Positions 46,212 to 54,193 of a DNA stretch of 64,000 nt are shown here, piece after piece. Numbering within the stretch: position 1 is the stretch's first letter; the number at the start of each line of letters is the position of its first letter. The stretch comes from Methanobacterium_B sp963825335. Lineage in GTDB: Archaea > Methanobacteriota > Methanobacteria > Methanobacteriales > Methanobacteriaceae. Location of the stretch: NCBI GenBank assembly GCA_963825335.1, contig CAWGSP010000001.1, positions 496,001-560,000 on the forward strand, in the 5' to 3' direction. A program made the position numbers and the translations under genes. The notes beneath the pieces were generated by a model. That model had not been told where the DNA came from, did not search any database, and saw only the letters and a program-made list of their open reading frames with translations.

Positions 46212-46254
46212 ATTGTTAATGACAATTTATGAAAATTGCATATATATAATGATC
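46212..46254 (-). promoter_or_regulatory. Promoter and candidate operator of the cupin regulator gene
   Basis: The minus strand carries ATTATATATATGC (46252-46240) as a TATA box. About 25 bases downstream, 46212-46226 reads ATTGT-TAATG-ACAAT, an inverted repeat at the expected transcription start, about 75 bases before the ATG. Autoregulation by the XRE-cupin protein is an inference. Confidence 0.4.
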
Positions 46255-46336
46255 GTTCCACATATTAAATATGATATTTCACATCATCGCCATCAGCACG
46301 TACCTTTCATATAATAAAACTGTTTTCATAGGTAAA

Positions 46337-46639
46337 TTAATAATTAAAATGTTTAAAATTTGTATTATTGAAAATACAGGTTATCTGAGTATCATTAATA
46401 TCCAAATATGTGCCAATGAATTGGTACACTGCCCCATATGATAATTTCGGGCAGGCTACTGATTTATGGTTATTGAAGTAAATAATTAAAGGATCATAGA
46501 AAACTTTATATGGCATAATGTTTAATTTTAAACTGTGTAAGTTAAATAACTCGATGTTGTTTAATGTACCGTCAGATATATTTAGGTTTAGGACCACTGT
46601 AGAATAACCTAAAATCGTGCATTCGTAGGTGAATATCAT
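46337..46639 (-). CDS. Possible small protein of unknown function
   Basis: 100 codons. The translation (MIFTYECTILGYSTVVLNL...; IYFNNHKSVACPKLSYGAVYQFIGTY) has a protein-like alternation of hydrophobic and polar residues but no recognised family, and it is rich in Asn. There is no Shine-Dalgarno; the start lies in the loop of an 11-base inverted repeat. It may be a real orphan gene or chance. Confidence 0.35.
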   Translation of the reverse strand: MIFTYECTILGYSTVVLNLNISDGTLNNIELFNLHSLKLNIMPYKVFYDPLIIYFNNHKSVACPKLSYGAVYQFIGTYLDINDTQITCIFNNTNFKHFNY

Positions 46640-46659
46640 AGTAGATGGTGATATTCACC
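46628..46659. repeat. Perfect 11-base inverted repeat
   Basis: GGTGAATATCA (46628-46638) and TGATATTCACC (46649-46659) are exact inverted copies around a 10-base loop. It covers the ATG of the 46337-46639 frame and lies about 160 bases before the adenosine-kinase-like gene. It could be an operator, a translational hairpin or a terminator. Confidence 0.6.
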
Positions 46660-46815
46660 GCGAATTCATTGATAATTAATTAAATAACTCTTTTAAACAT
46701 TTTAAACATTCTCGTTTTTTTATCATAACAATCATCAGGCTGTAAATTTGCTTGTTAAAAGTGATTAATTGTCATGAGTCCCATATAATATAATATGAAG
46801 TAAGGAGGATTCAAA

Positions 46816-47304
46816 ATGGCAATTAAAATAGAAAAAGTTGGATTAATAGCTCCAAAAGGATGTAATATCATACTTGGCCAGAGTCATTTTATTAAAACTG
46901 TCGAAGATCTCTATGAGGCCATATTAAATACAGTACCCTGTGCAAGATTTGGAATAGCATTTTCTGAAGCTTCTGGAGATTGTCTTGTCAGAATTGCTGG
47001 TAACGATGAGGAACTTGTCGATATTGCAGGAGAAAAAATGCTCCAAATAGGATGCGGTCATTCATTTTTGATTTTCCTGAAAAACGCTTTCCCAATAAAC
47101 GTAACTGAAAGAATAAAAAACGTTCCAGAAGTTGTTAATCTGTTCTGTGCAACTGCAAACCCTGTCGAAATTATTATAGTAGAAACTGATCAAGGTCGAG
47201 GAATAATAGGAGTTATTGATGGATTTAAACCATTAGGAATAGAAACAGATGAAGATGTTGAATGTAGGAAGAAATTTCTAAGGGAAATCGGGTATAAGTT
47301 TTGA
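46816..47304 (+). CDS. Adenosine-specific kinase family protein (DUF355)
   Basis: 162 residues. The sequence IAPKGCNIILGQSHFIKTVEDLYEAI, CARFGIAFSEASGDCLVRIAGND, LQIGCGHSFLIFLKNAFPINV and IVETDQGRGIIGVIDGF matches the archaeal DUF355 family annotated as adenosine-specific kinase. AAGGAGGATTC precedes the ATG, with a TATA-like CATATAATATAATATG just upstream. Enzymatic role in vivo is uncertain. Confidence 0.85.
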   Translation: MAIKIEKVGLIAPKGCNIILGQSHFIKTVEDLYEAILNTVPCARFGIAFSEASGDCLVRIAGNDEELVDIAGEKMLQIGCGHSFLIFLKNAFPINVTERIKNVPEVVNLFCATANPVEIIIVETDQGRGIIGVIDGFKPLGIETDEDVECRKKFLREIGYKF

Positions 47305-47453
47305 TGTTTTTATTAATTTGCACAGTTTATGCTGAGATGAAATTATACCAGAATTACATTTAAAGAAAAAAAGTTATACTCGCTTTTACAAATATAATTA
47401 CAGTTTAAATTTGTGTAGAAAACTTCTAAATAGTTCGTAAAGGTGGTTGAAAA

Positions 47454-47780
47454 ATGGATGAATCCAAAATTTTGTTCATAAAAAATAGGTCAAATACGAA
47501 AAAAAGTGAAGAAAAACTCGTAGTAGACGATGAAAATGTGACAATACAATCAAGAACTGGTGGAGCAATTACAGTCAACTTCACAGGATCCGAACCCGAA
47601 CTCAAAGACATCGAAAAATTTTTTACTGGAATAGACGAAGTTGAACCATTAGAATTAAATATAGCTGGTGCTGGAGATGTTGACCATTATTTCAGGGGTA
47701 TATCGGACATTGTACCAAATGATAATAATGGACTTTACAATCTCAGTGTAACACTACAAATGCTTACCACTACTATTTAA
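47454..47780 (+). CDS. Conserved-looking small protein, unknown function
   Basis: 108 residues, acidic, no membrane segment. Sequence features: KILFIKNRSNTKKSEEKLVVDDENVTI, SRTGGAITVNFTGSEPELKDIEKFF and a C-terminal VTLQM strand. No family recognised. AGGTGG precedes the ATG. Its end overlaps the end of the convergent flavoprotein gene by 27 bases. Confidence 0.7.
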   Translation: MDESKILFIKNRSNTKKSEEKLVVDDENVTIQSRTGGAITVNFTGSEPELKDIEKFFTGIDEVEPLELNIAGAGDVDHYFRGISDIVPNDNNGLYNLSVTLQMLTTTI

Positions 47781-48350
47781 TCTATCAAAGTGTTCTTCAA
47801 AGATCTTAGGTATTTCCTCCGGATGCTCAAACACATTGGTACTGGGCATCTTAGATAATTTTTCAACATTTTTAGCATCTTCATATGTAATTTTAATCTC
47901 CAAATCTTTACCGTTAGGCATTTTAGTGATTACTGTTCCTTCTTTAAAATCTGTAGGCATTATGTATATGGATGTCGATGTTTTCTGACCCATTATGGCG
48001 GCATTGGTGAGTAAGGTATCTGCTATACGTAAAGCTATCTTAGCTACAGTATTCGAAGTTGCGGGAGCAATCAGAAGAAACTCGAAATTACCCAGTTGGA
48101 TCTGCCCTGCTAAAAATGGAGCATTAGCATTTATCTCGGTCCATGTCTTATCAAACTTAGTCTCAAGCCTGTTAGAAAGGTTATAATATTTCAAAACTTG
48201 ATCTCCCGCTTTTGAAGTAAAAACACGTATATCAAAAGTTTTTTTGTACTTTTCTTTCATTTGTTCCATTATTTCGAAGGTTTCCATTATCTTTTCACCA
48301 CTTCCGGTGATACCCCATGCAATTTTCCTTCTTCGACCCTTGACTATCAT
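47754..48350 (-). CDS. Archaeoflavoprotein (AfpA/DmrX-like, flavin-binding)
   Basis: 198 residues of the flavoprotein fold used by PPC decarboxylase and dihydromethanopterin reductase. RKIAWGITGSGEKIMETFEIM is the phosphate/FMN-binding start; LLIAPATSNTVAKIALRIADTLLTNAAIMGQKT is the conserved core, with IYIMPTDFKEG after it. It resembles methanogen archaeoflavoprotein AfpA and DmrX. A ferredoxin-linked reductase role is inferred. Confidence 0.8.
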   Translation of the reverse strand: MIVKGRRRKIAWGITGSGEKIMETFEIMEQMKEKYKKTFDIRVFTSKAGDQVLKYYNLSNRLETKFDKTWTEINANAPFLAGQIQLGNFEFLLIAPATSNTVAKIALRIADTLLTNAAIMGQKTSTSIYIMPTDFKEGTVITKMPNGKDLEIKITYEDAKNVEKLSKMPSTNVFEHPEEIPKIFEEHFDRLNSSGKHL

Positions 48351-48544
48351 AGAAATTATTTATATTATTACTCGATAAAGTAATTTTCTCAAAGTTTCAA
48401 TCATAATTTTAAAAAAATTTAAAAAAAAAATAATTATAAGTTATAATAAAGAAGATAGCAATATTCCATGTTATGATACAATTAATTAAGTGTTAAAACT
48501 TCGAATTATGGTTGAATTACATTTATTGATAGAGAGGTGTTAAA

Positions 48545-48736
48545 ATAACAGACCAAAACCAAAACAACCAGTGTGGCTGTGGATGCGGAGATAGAGAAGT
48601 GGAAGAAAAGATAGAAACATGTTACTTCTGTCTAAAAAAATTTGATATTAACAAAGATGATGAAAGTCACTATAAATTTGGACAATATCCTATGTGTGCT
48701 TATTGTTCTGAATTTTACGGATTTTATTCCGATTAA
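48545..48736 (+). CDS. Cys-rich zinc-ribbon protein with apparent AUA start
   Basis: A 63-codon reading frame ending TAA at 48734-48736. The translation has CGCGCGD near residues 10-16 and a zinc-ribbon arrangement C26-x2-C29 and C51-x2-C54 (TCYFCLKKFD; MCAYCSEFYGF). There is no ATG, GTG or TTG in frame between the upstream stop at 48530-48532 and the Cys-rich region. GAGGTG (48534-48539) lies five bases before ATA 48545 (ITDQNQNNQ), exactly where a start codon belongs, so AUA initiation, or a start lost by ATG to ATA change, is proposed. Confidence 0.65.
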   Translation: MTDQNQNNQCGCGCGDREVEEKIETCYFCLKKFDINKDDESHYKFGQYPMCAYCSEFYGFYSD

Positions 48737-48783
48737 TTCTTTTTGTAAATAAATTTATTGAAATGATCTAAAAAAATAAAGAA

Positions 48784-50139
48784 TTATGATTTTAAATTTT
48801 CTTTAACCAATGAAAGTCCCCATTCAGCCATTTTCTTTGCTTCTTCTTCATTTTCAGCTTCGGCAAAACATCTGAATATCGGTTCGGTACCTGACGGTCT
48901 TATAATAACCCATCCATCATCTTTCAATATTTTCACTCCGTCTTTGGTGTCTACTTCGTAATCACACGTTGCTTCCACAATTTTTTCCATGACCTGTTTT
49001 TTCTGATCTTCAGGACATTCAACTTTTAACTTAGCAGAACAGTATTTTGGAAGTTCTTCTATTAACTCTGAAAGTGGTTTATTTTCTTTTGCCATTATTT
49101 CGATTATTTTTGCCGTTGAAAGTGCTGCATCTCTACCATAAACAAAATCTGGGAAGATTAATCCGCCATTCTCTTCACCACCAAATAATCCATTTTTATC
49201 CTTTAGTTCTCTTGCAACTAATAGATCTCCAACTCGTGTGGCAATAACTTCCCCTCCGTACTTGTCTGCTATGTCGTAAATTGCTGCGGATGTTGCAACT
49301 GTTGTAACAATTATTCCTCCACCATTTTCTATTAGCATATGTTTCTCAACGAGGGCAAATGTTTTATCTCCAAAAACAAAATTTCCATTCTCATCTATAC
49401 AAATTGTACGATCAGCATCCCCATCGTGAGCTATCCCTACGTCTGCACCAATGGCTTTCACAACCTCTATGAGTTCTTCCAAATTCTCTACAGTAGGTTC
49501 TGGATTTCTGCCAGGGAAAAATCCATCGGGCTGGCAGTTCATTGTTGTGACTTCGCACCCTAATTTTCTCAGGAGGTACGGTGTTGTGAAACATGCTGCT
49601 CCACTCCCACAATCTACAACAACTTTCAATCTCGCATCTTTGATGGCCTGGACATCTACCCGGCTTATCACATTTTCTATATACTCGTCAATAATACCGG
49701 GATATTCAAAAACCTCTTGGATCTGATTCCATGGTACCCTATCAGGATTTTCATCAAAAAACATTTGCTCAATTTTTACTTCCATCTCATCGTGTATCCC
49801 TATACCATCGGCATCTACAAATTTCAGACCATTGTATTTTGGAGGATTATGAGACGCTGTGATCATGACTCCGCCGTCGCAATAGTTTCGTACTGCAAAT
49901 TGTACAGCCGGTGTTGGTAATATACCTAGATCAATGACTTGACAGCCCACAGACAGAAGTCCTCCGATAACAGCGTGTTTTATCATTTCAGTAGATGTTC
50001 TTGGGTCACCGCCAACTGCAACTTTACCTTTTACAATAGAACCGTATGCTGCTGCAAGTTTAGATGCAAATTCTGGCGTCAATTCCTGGTTTGTTATCCT
50101 TCTAACTCCAAATGTTCCAAATAATCGTTTCATTGTCAT
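48784..50139 (-). CDS. glmM: Phosphoglucosamine mutase / phosphohexomutase
   Basis: About 451 residues, four-domain phosphohexomutase. The phosphoserine loop is ITASHNPPKYNGLK (S96), the metal-binding loop AHDGDADRTI (about 240), the sugar-binding GEENGGLIF and the C-terminal phosphate-binding IIRPSGTEPIFR. It makes glucosamine-1-phosphate for UDP-GlcNAc, used in pseudomurein and glycans. ATG 50139 has GGAG upstream; ATG 50133 is an alternative. Confidence 0.92.
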   Translation of the reverse strand: MTMKRLFGTFGVRRITNQELTPEFASKLAAAYGSIVKGKVAVGGDPRTSTEMIKHAVIGGLLSVGCQVIDLGILPTPAVQFAVRNYCDGGVMITASHNPPKYNGLKFVDADGIGIHDEMEVKIEQMFFDENPDRVPWNQIQEVFEYPGIIDEYIENVISRVDVQAIKDARLKVVVDCGSGAACFTTPYLLRKLGCEVTTMNCQPDGFFPGRNPEPTVENLEELIEVVKAIGADVGIAHDGDADRTICIDENGNFVFGDKTFALVEKHMLIENGGGIIVTTVATSAAIYDIADKYGGEVIATRVGDLLVARELKDKNGLFGGEENGGLIFPDFVYGRDAALSTAKIIEIMAKENKPLSELIEELPKYCSAKLKVECPEDQKKQVMEKIVEATCDYEVDTKDGVKILKDDGWVIIRPSGTEPIFRCFAEAENEEEAKKMAEWGLSLVKENLKS

Positions 50140-50383
50140 AAAAAAATAACTCCAATTAATTATTAAACCTTTATAAATCAAATGTTAACAAATGTTATGG
50201 CAATAGCAGAAATATATTTTTTCTTTCTTGCATAAATTTTTAATCTCTAAATATTCCTACTCAATGAATTTTATTGTATCGAATATTTAATTATAGGTTA
50301 TTTGTATGGTTTTTCTGGAAAAAATCATGATTCATAATTTATCAATGTTCAGAATTAAATAAATGGGTAAAAATAATGGATTT

Positions 50384-50776
50384 TTATGATAGCACCTTAA
50401 TGGACTTGCTATCCTTTATAATTAATTCAAATCTTCCATTATATTCTTCAACCGTTCCTAAAACATTTATTCTGCGGCTAATCAAAAATTTAATTTTTAA
50501 ATTATATTTCTCAAAATCTTCCCGGGTTTTATCGAAAATTACCACATCCAATTTCCCTGTATCGTCCACTATCCGCATGATGTATGTTTTTTTTAATACT
50601 GTGACATCAACCACCACCCCCTCAACTGAAACTTCTTGATCAATCATTCCGTGATTTATATCTTTTATTTTAACTTCTCTGGGGGTGATTTGTCCTGCAA
50701 ATATTGTCATCAAAACTAGGCCAACAACTGAAGTCACAAGGGCAAGTTTAAATATTTTTTTATCTTCAATTTTCAT
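50384..50776 (-). CDS. Membrane-anchored OB-fold protein
   Basis: 130 residues. An N-terminal membrane helix (about 10-28) is followed by an OB-fold-like domain: QEVSVEGVVVDVTVLKKTYIMRIVDDTGKLDVVIFDKT, then INVLGTVEEYNGRFELIIKDSKSI. OB-fold proteins of this kind bind nucleic acids or oligosaccharides; the ligand is unknown. Downstream of lig is unrelated; it appears to be a single gene. Confidence 0.78.
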   Translation of the reverse strand: MKIEDKKIFKLALVTSVVGLVLMTIFAGQITPREVKIKDINHGMIDQEVSVEGVVVDVTVLKKTYIMRIVDDTGKLDVVIFDKTREDFEKYNLKIKFLISRRINVLGTVEEYNGRFELIIKDSKSIKVLS

Positions 50777-50876
50777 AACTAACTTTTATATTTATTTAAT
50801 ATTGCCATCATAAATAGTAATACTATTTTAGTATTCAGCCAGAATTCAAAAATCGAAAAATAAAAAAAATAATTGA

Positions 50877-52562
50877 TCAGGAACCCTTAAACATAGAATT
50901 TATCCTTTCGACTGTGTCAATATCATCAATACTCAGATCTTCCCTTATTCTTTTTACTACAGGAAAACGGAGAGAATAACCACTTTCATATTCAGGGCTC
51001 TTGACAATTTCACTGTAAGCAATTTCTAGGATCACATGAGGGGCAATTTTAACTGTTCTACCAATTTTGCTTGTTACCATTGGTTCTGTTAGCTCATGAA
51101 GTTCTACCAAAGTTTTATCATCAAGGCCTGTTGCAGCATGGGCAACTGTTTTCAATTCGTTATTTTCATCCTTAGCTGCTAGTAAATATGATCCAATGAA
51201 ATGAGCTCTTTTGCCCCGGCCATATGTTCCACCAACAACAACTAAGTCAAGGGTCTCTGGTTCTGCTTTAAATTTAAGCATTTTTTTACCCCTTATCCCT
51301 GGCATATAGGGAGCATCGGGATCTTTAATCATAATCCCCTCATGACCTCCCTTTATGGATTCATTGAAAAGATCTATTGCATTTGAAACTGATTCTGGTG
51401 TTGCCTTTACTTGTTTGCTTAGTTGAATCTTATCACTTGTTATATTTACAATAGATTCGAGTATCACTCTTCTTTCTTTGAATGGAACATCTAACAATGG
51501 ACCGTCATAGAAAAGTACATCAAATAGATATAGTTTTAATGGAACTTCATTCCTCATCCTTTCTATATCATATTTTCTCCGTACCCTTTGAAGGATGTAC
51601 TGAAATGAAATAGGTTTTCCGTCTTTAGTAACGATTATTTCACCCTCAACAATAAAATCCCGTGAGGGTAAAGATTTTCTGATATATTCAACTATTTCTG
51701 GTACGGCTTTACTAATATTTTCTAGTCTTCTGGTGAAAATATTTACATCTTCACCCCGCCTGTGAATTTGAACCCTTATACCATCGTATTTAGTTTCACA
51801 AAGAGCCCATCTCATCTCATCGATGCTAGTTGCAATACCAGGGGAAAGTTGGGCAAGCATGGGTTTAACTGGCTTTCCAGGGTTTAAAGTAAGTTTTTGA
51901 AGACCTTGTATACCTTCTTCCTTTGAAACTTCCGCTACAAGTCCAAGATCATTGGTGAGCATGTGTGCCCTTTCAATTACTTTCTTATCAATTCCAAATG
52001 CTTTCGCAAGGGCATCTTTTATAGTGCCCTCTCCAACCCCTACCCTCAATTCCTCAATGACTGTTCTGGTAATATATTTAGCTTCTGTGGGTGAAGCAGA
52101 TGATAATAATTCCTTAAGTATTTCAAGCTTTTTTGCCTGTGCTCTGTTGCCAGATATATTTGCTATTTTAACTAGATTGCTGTGGACCTTTTGTATCGTA
52201 ATATCCCTCGAGAAGAGGGTCGATTGTGTTTTTTTCTTGAAAAGTTGTTCTGCTGCCGATCCAATATCACCGGTATCTCTTTGTTTGTCTTCAACATCTG
52301 CGGGTTTAACACCTACCACTCGAGCTATTGCTTTCATTAGGAGTTTGGTACCGATACCCAGTTCTTCTTCGCTCCATGTTGGGAATACCCGACCCAATGA
52401 TAGTAAAGTAACGATTGGCAGAAGTTTGGGGTCATTTTCACCAATTTTTGCAAAGAACTCAGCAAGTATCGTAGTCTTTTCGAGACGTTTAGTTGTTGAA
52501 TCCAATGCCTCGTAAATATTAACCATTTCATTATAACTCATTCCAATGTCTGCACCCTTCAT
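50877..52562 (-). CDS. lig: ATP-dependent DNA ligase
   Basis: 561 residues, standard archaeal length. Helical DNA-binding domain (1-235), then the nucleotidyltransferase domain with the AMP-accepting K258 in ETKYDGIRVQIH, motif III FIVEGEIIV, and motif V/VI GIMIKDP and RFPVVKRIR. It seals nicks in replication and repair. ATG 52562 is preceded by GAGGT at good spacing; ATG 52541 is possible but poorly spaced. Confidence 0.96.
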   Translation of the reverse strand: MKGADIGMSYNEMVNIYEALDSTTKRLEKTTILAEFFAKIGENDPKLLPIVTLLSLGRVFPTWSEEELGIGTKLLMKAIARVVGVKPADVEDKQRDTGDIGSAAEQLFKKKTQSTLFSRDITIQKVHSNLVKIANISGNRAQAKKLEILKELLSSASPTEAKYITRTVIEELRVGVGEGTIKDALAKAFGIDKKVIERAHMLTNDLGLVAEVSKEEGIQGLQKLTLNPGKPVKPMLAQLSPGIATSIDEMRWALCETKYDGIRVQIHRRGEDVNIFTRRLENISKAVPEIVEYIRKSLPSRDFIVEGEIIVTKDGKPISFQYILQRVRRKYDIERMRNEVPLKLYLFDVLFYDGPLLDVPFKERRVILESIVNITSDKIQLSKQVKATPESVSNAIDLFNESIKGGHEGIMIKDPDAPYMPGIRGKKMLKFKAEPETLDLVVVGGTYGRGKRAHFIGSYLLAAKDENNELKTVAHAATGLDDKTLVELHELTEPMVTSKIGRTVKIAPHVILEIAYSEIVKSPEYESGYSLRFPVVKRIREDLSIDDIDTVERINSMFKGS

Positions 52563-52866
52563 TTGAAAACCTCGAAAATTTGATCAAATTCAAATTATAA
52601 ACTTATTATCGTGTTTAAATAAGCCTAAACCAATATTATTACACAGGACTAATTGAAATTAGGATTAATTAGACTGTTCATATTCCTAATGAGGTTTAAG
52701 TATCTTCTCAAACAAATAATTTTCCCAAGGCAAATATTACATGGATATAGGAAGATACAATCAAAAAAAATAGAAATTTTATGTATGTAAATTAGTTGAG
52801 TACTTTGATTACAAAATTTTATATCAATCTTTAGATTTGTTTTAATAAAAAAAGAATTTTGGAGAT
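52563..52866. other. AT-rich spacer, no gene seen
   Basis: About 300 bases between the lig start and the end of the redox pair. It must hold the lig promoter near 52600-52630. Nothing else recognised. Confidence 0.4.
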
Positions 52867-53379
52867 TCACATAAAACGTACGAACCTATCGCCCGAAACT
52901 TTACATATAGGACATATCTCAGGAGGTTTTTCTCTTGCACAAAGATATCCGCATACATTACACCGATATACTGGACTTGAAAGTTTGTTTGGAATATTAA
53001 CAGTGTCTTTTTCCATTATTTTCTCCCTATCTTCTGGTGAGGGTCTTCTCTCTGGTATTGATCGAAGCTCTTTCTCCCCCTTTATTATTTCATCCGAAAT
53101 GTACAATCCGCAGTAGCATGCCCCGAAGTCAACTAGATCAGGATCTCGGTAAAAACAAGGACAGATAATATCCAAATCTTCATTCTTTTCTCCTGAGGCG
53201 AGTCTGCATGGGCATGCACCATACCCGTATCGTTTTTTATTTATTAGAACACTCTTTAAAAGCTCCTTAGTAAACTCGACATCAGGATTTAAATGGTAGC
53301 CAGATGATTCGGCTTCATTTTTAGTTTTTAAGAAGAACAAATCGACTTCAGGATCAGTCACCTCATTGAGGTCACTCAT
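52867..53379 (-). CDS. Ferredoxin-thioredoxin reductase catalytic domain fused to rubredoxin-like domain
   Basis: 170 residues. The first ~100 carry the FTR catalytic pattern C56PC58-x14-C73PC75-x12-C88YC90, which holds a 4Fe-4S cluster next to a redox-active disulfide. The C terminus adds a rubredoxin-type iron site, C140-x2-C143 and C156-x2-C159. It would pass ferredoxin electrons to protein disulfides. It overlaps the upstream glutaredoxin-like gene by four bases (ATGA). Confidence 0.9.
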   Translation of the reverse strand: MSDLNEVTDPEVDLFFLKTKNEAESSGYHLNPDVEFTKELLKSVLINKKRYGYGACPCRLASGEKNEDLDIICPCFYRDPDLVDFGACYCGLYISDEIIKGEKELRSIPERRPSPEDREKIMEKDTVNIPNKLSSPVYRCNVCGYLCAREKPPEICPICKVSGDRFVRFM

Positions 53380-53654
53380 CCAAGAGCCTCCTTTATTTCA
53401 TCCTCTTTAAATCCAACTATGGATTTCTCATCGTTTATTACTAGTGTGGGGAAAGATACTTGGGAATTCCATTTTTTAACCATTTCAACTGCTTCTTCTC
53501 TATCTTGGCCCTTTAGAAGATCTACATAAACATAGTCGTAATCTGCTTCAAGATCCTCAATGAGTGCTCTCGTCTTCTTACACCATCCACATGTGCTTAA
53601 TGCAAAAAGAACTAATTTACCCTTATCTTTACCATCTACATGTTGCATGATCAT
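53376..53654 (-). CDS. Glutaredoxin-like thiol-redox protein
   Basis: 92 residues of the thioredoxin fold. Redox motif C22-G-W-C25 (LSTCGWCKKTRA), cis-Pro in VSFPTLVIND and a glycine turn in IVGFKEDEI. GGGAGG precedes the ATG. Directly coupled to the FTR-rubredoxin gene, its likely reductase. Confidence 0.9.
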   Translation of the reverse strand: MIMQHVDGKDKGKLVLFALSTCGWCKKTRALIEDLEADYDYVYVDLLKGQDREEAVEMVKKWNSQVSFPTLVINDEKSIVGFKEDEIKEALG

Positions 53655-53804
53655 ATTTTAGCCTCCCTTCACTAAAAATTTATTATTCTTGTTATAATAT
53701 GTAAGATTGAGTATTAATATTTATTTAGGAAATTGAAACAAGTCAAATGAAGCCTAAATTACTTAAAAAAGGATTATTAATATTTATATTTATTTAATTA
53801 TGAA

Positions 53805-54032
53805 TTATTTTTTTTGCAGGTCGATTTTTTTAATTTCAACCAGACATTCTTCGTTAGTACAATACTCAAATAAGTGCCCGCAGTTGCTGCAACGTATTAC
53901 ACCTATTGTTCCTTGAGGTACATGTGGAATGTAAAATGCTTCATCATTTGTTCCGGTGTTTCTTTTTCTGGATATATCCTTATCGGTACACCCGCATTCC
54001 GGACATTTCTGGTTTAATTTTTCTACTTTCAT
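53805..54032 (-). CDS. Zinc-ribbon protein
   Basis: 75 residues. C-x2-C pairs in KCPECGCTD and IRCSNCGHLFEYC flank a basic loop, the arrangement of a small zinc ribbon. ATG 54032 follows TAGGAGT; an upstream frame to 54053 has no ribosome-binding site. Partner and role unknown. Confidence 0.75.
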   Translation of the reverse strand: MKVEKLNQKCPECGCTDKDISRKRNTGTNDEAFYIPHVPQGTIGVIRCSNCGHLFEYCTNEECLVEIKKIDLQKK

Positions 54033-54193
54033 GAAATAAACTCCTATATACAATTCTTTGACTTTTTGTTGTTGATTAAACTATTTAGTTAAATGTTGTT
54101 GGAAACCATATAAATAGTTTGGGATACTACAAACTAAAAAATTTATGTAATATATTATTCATTTAAAATATTCATAAAAAAAGTAAGAATAGA

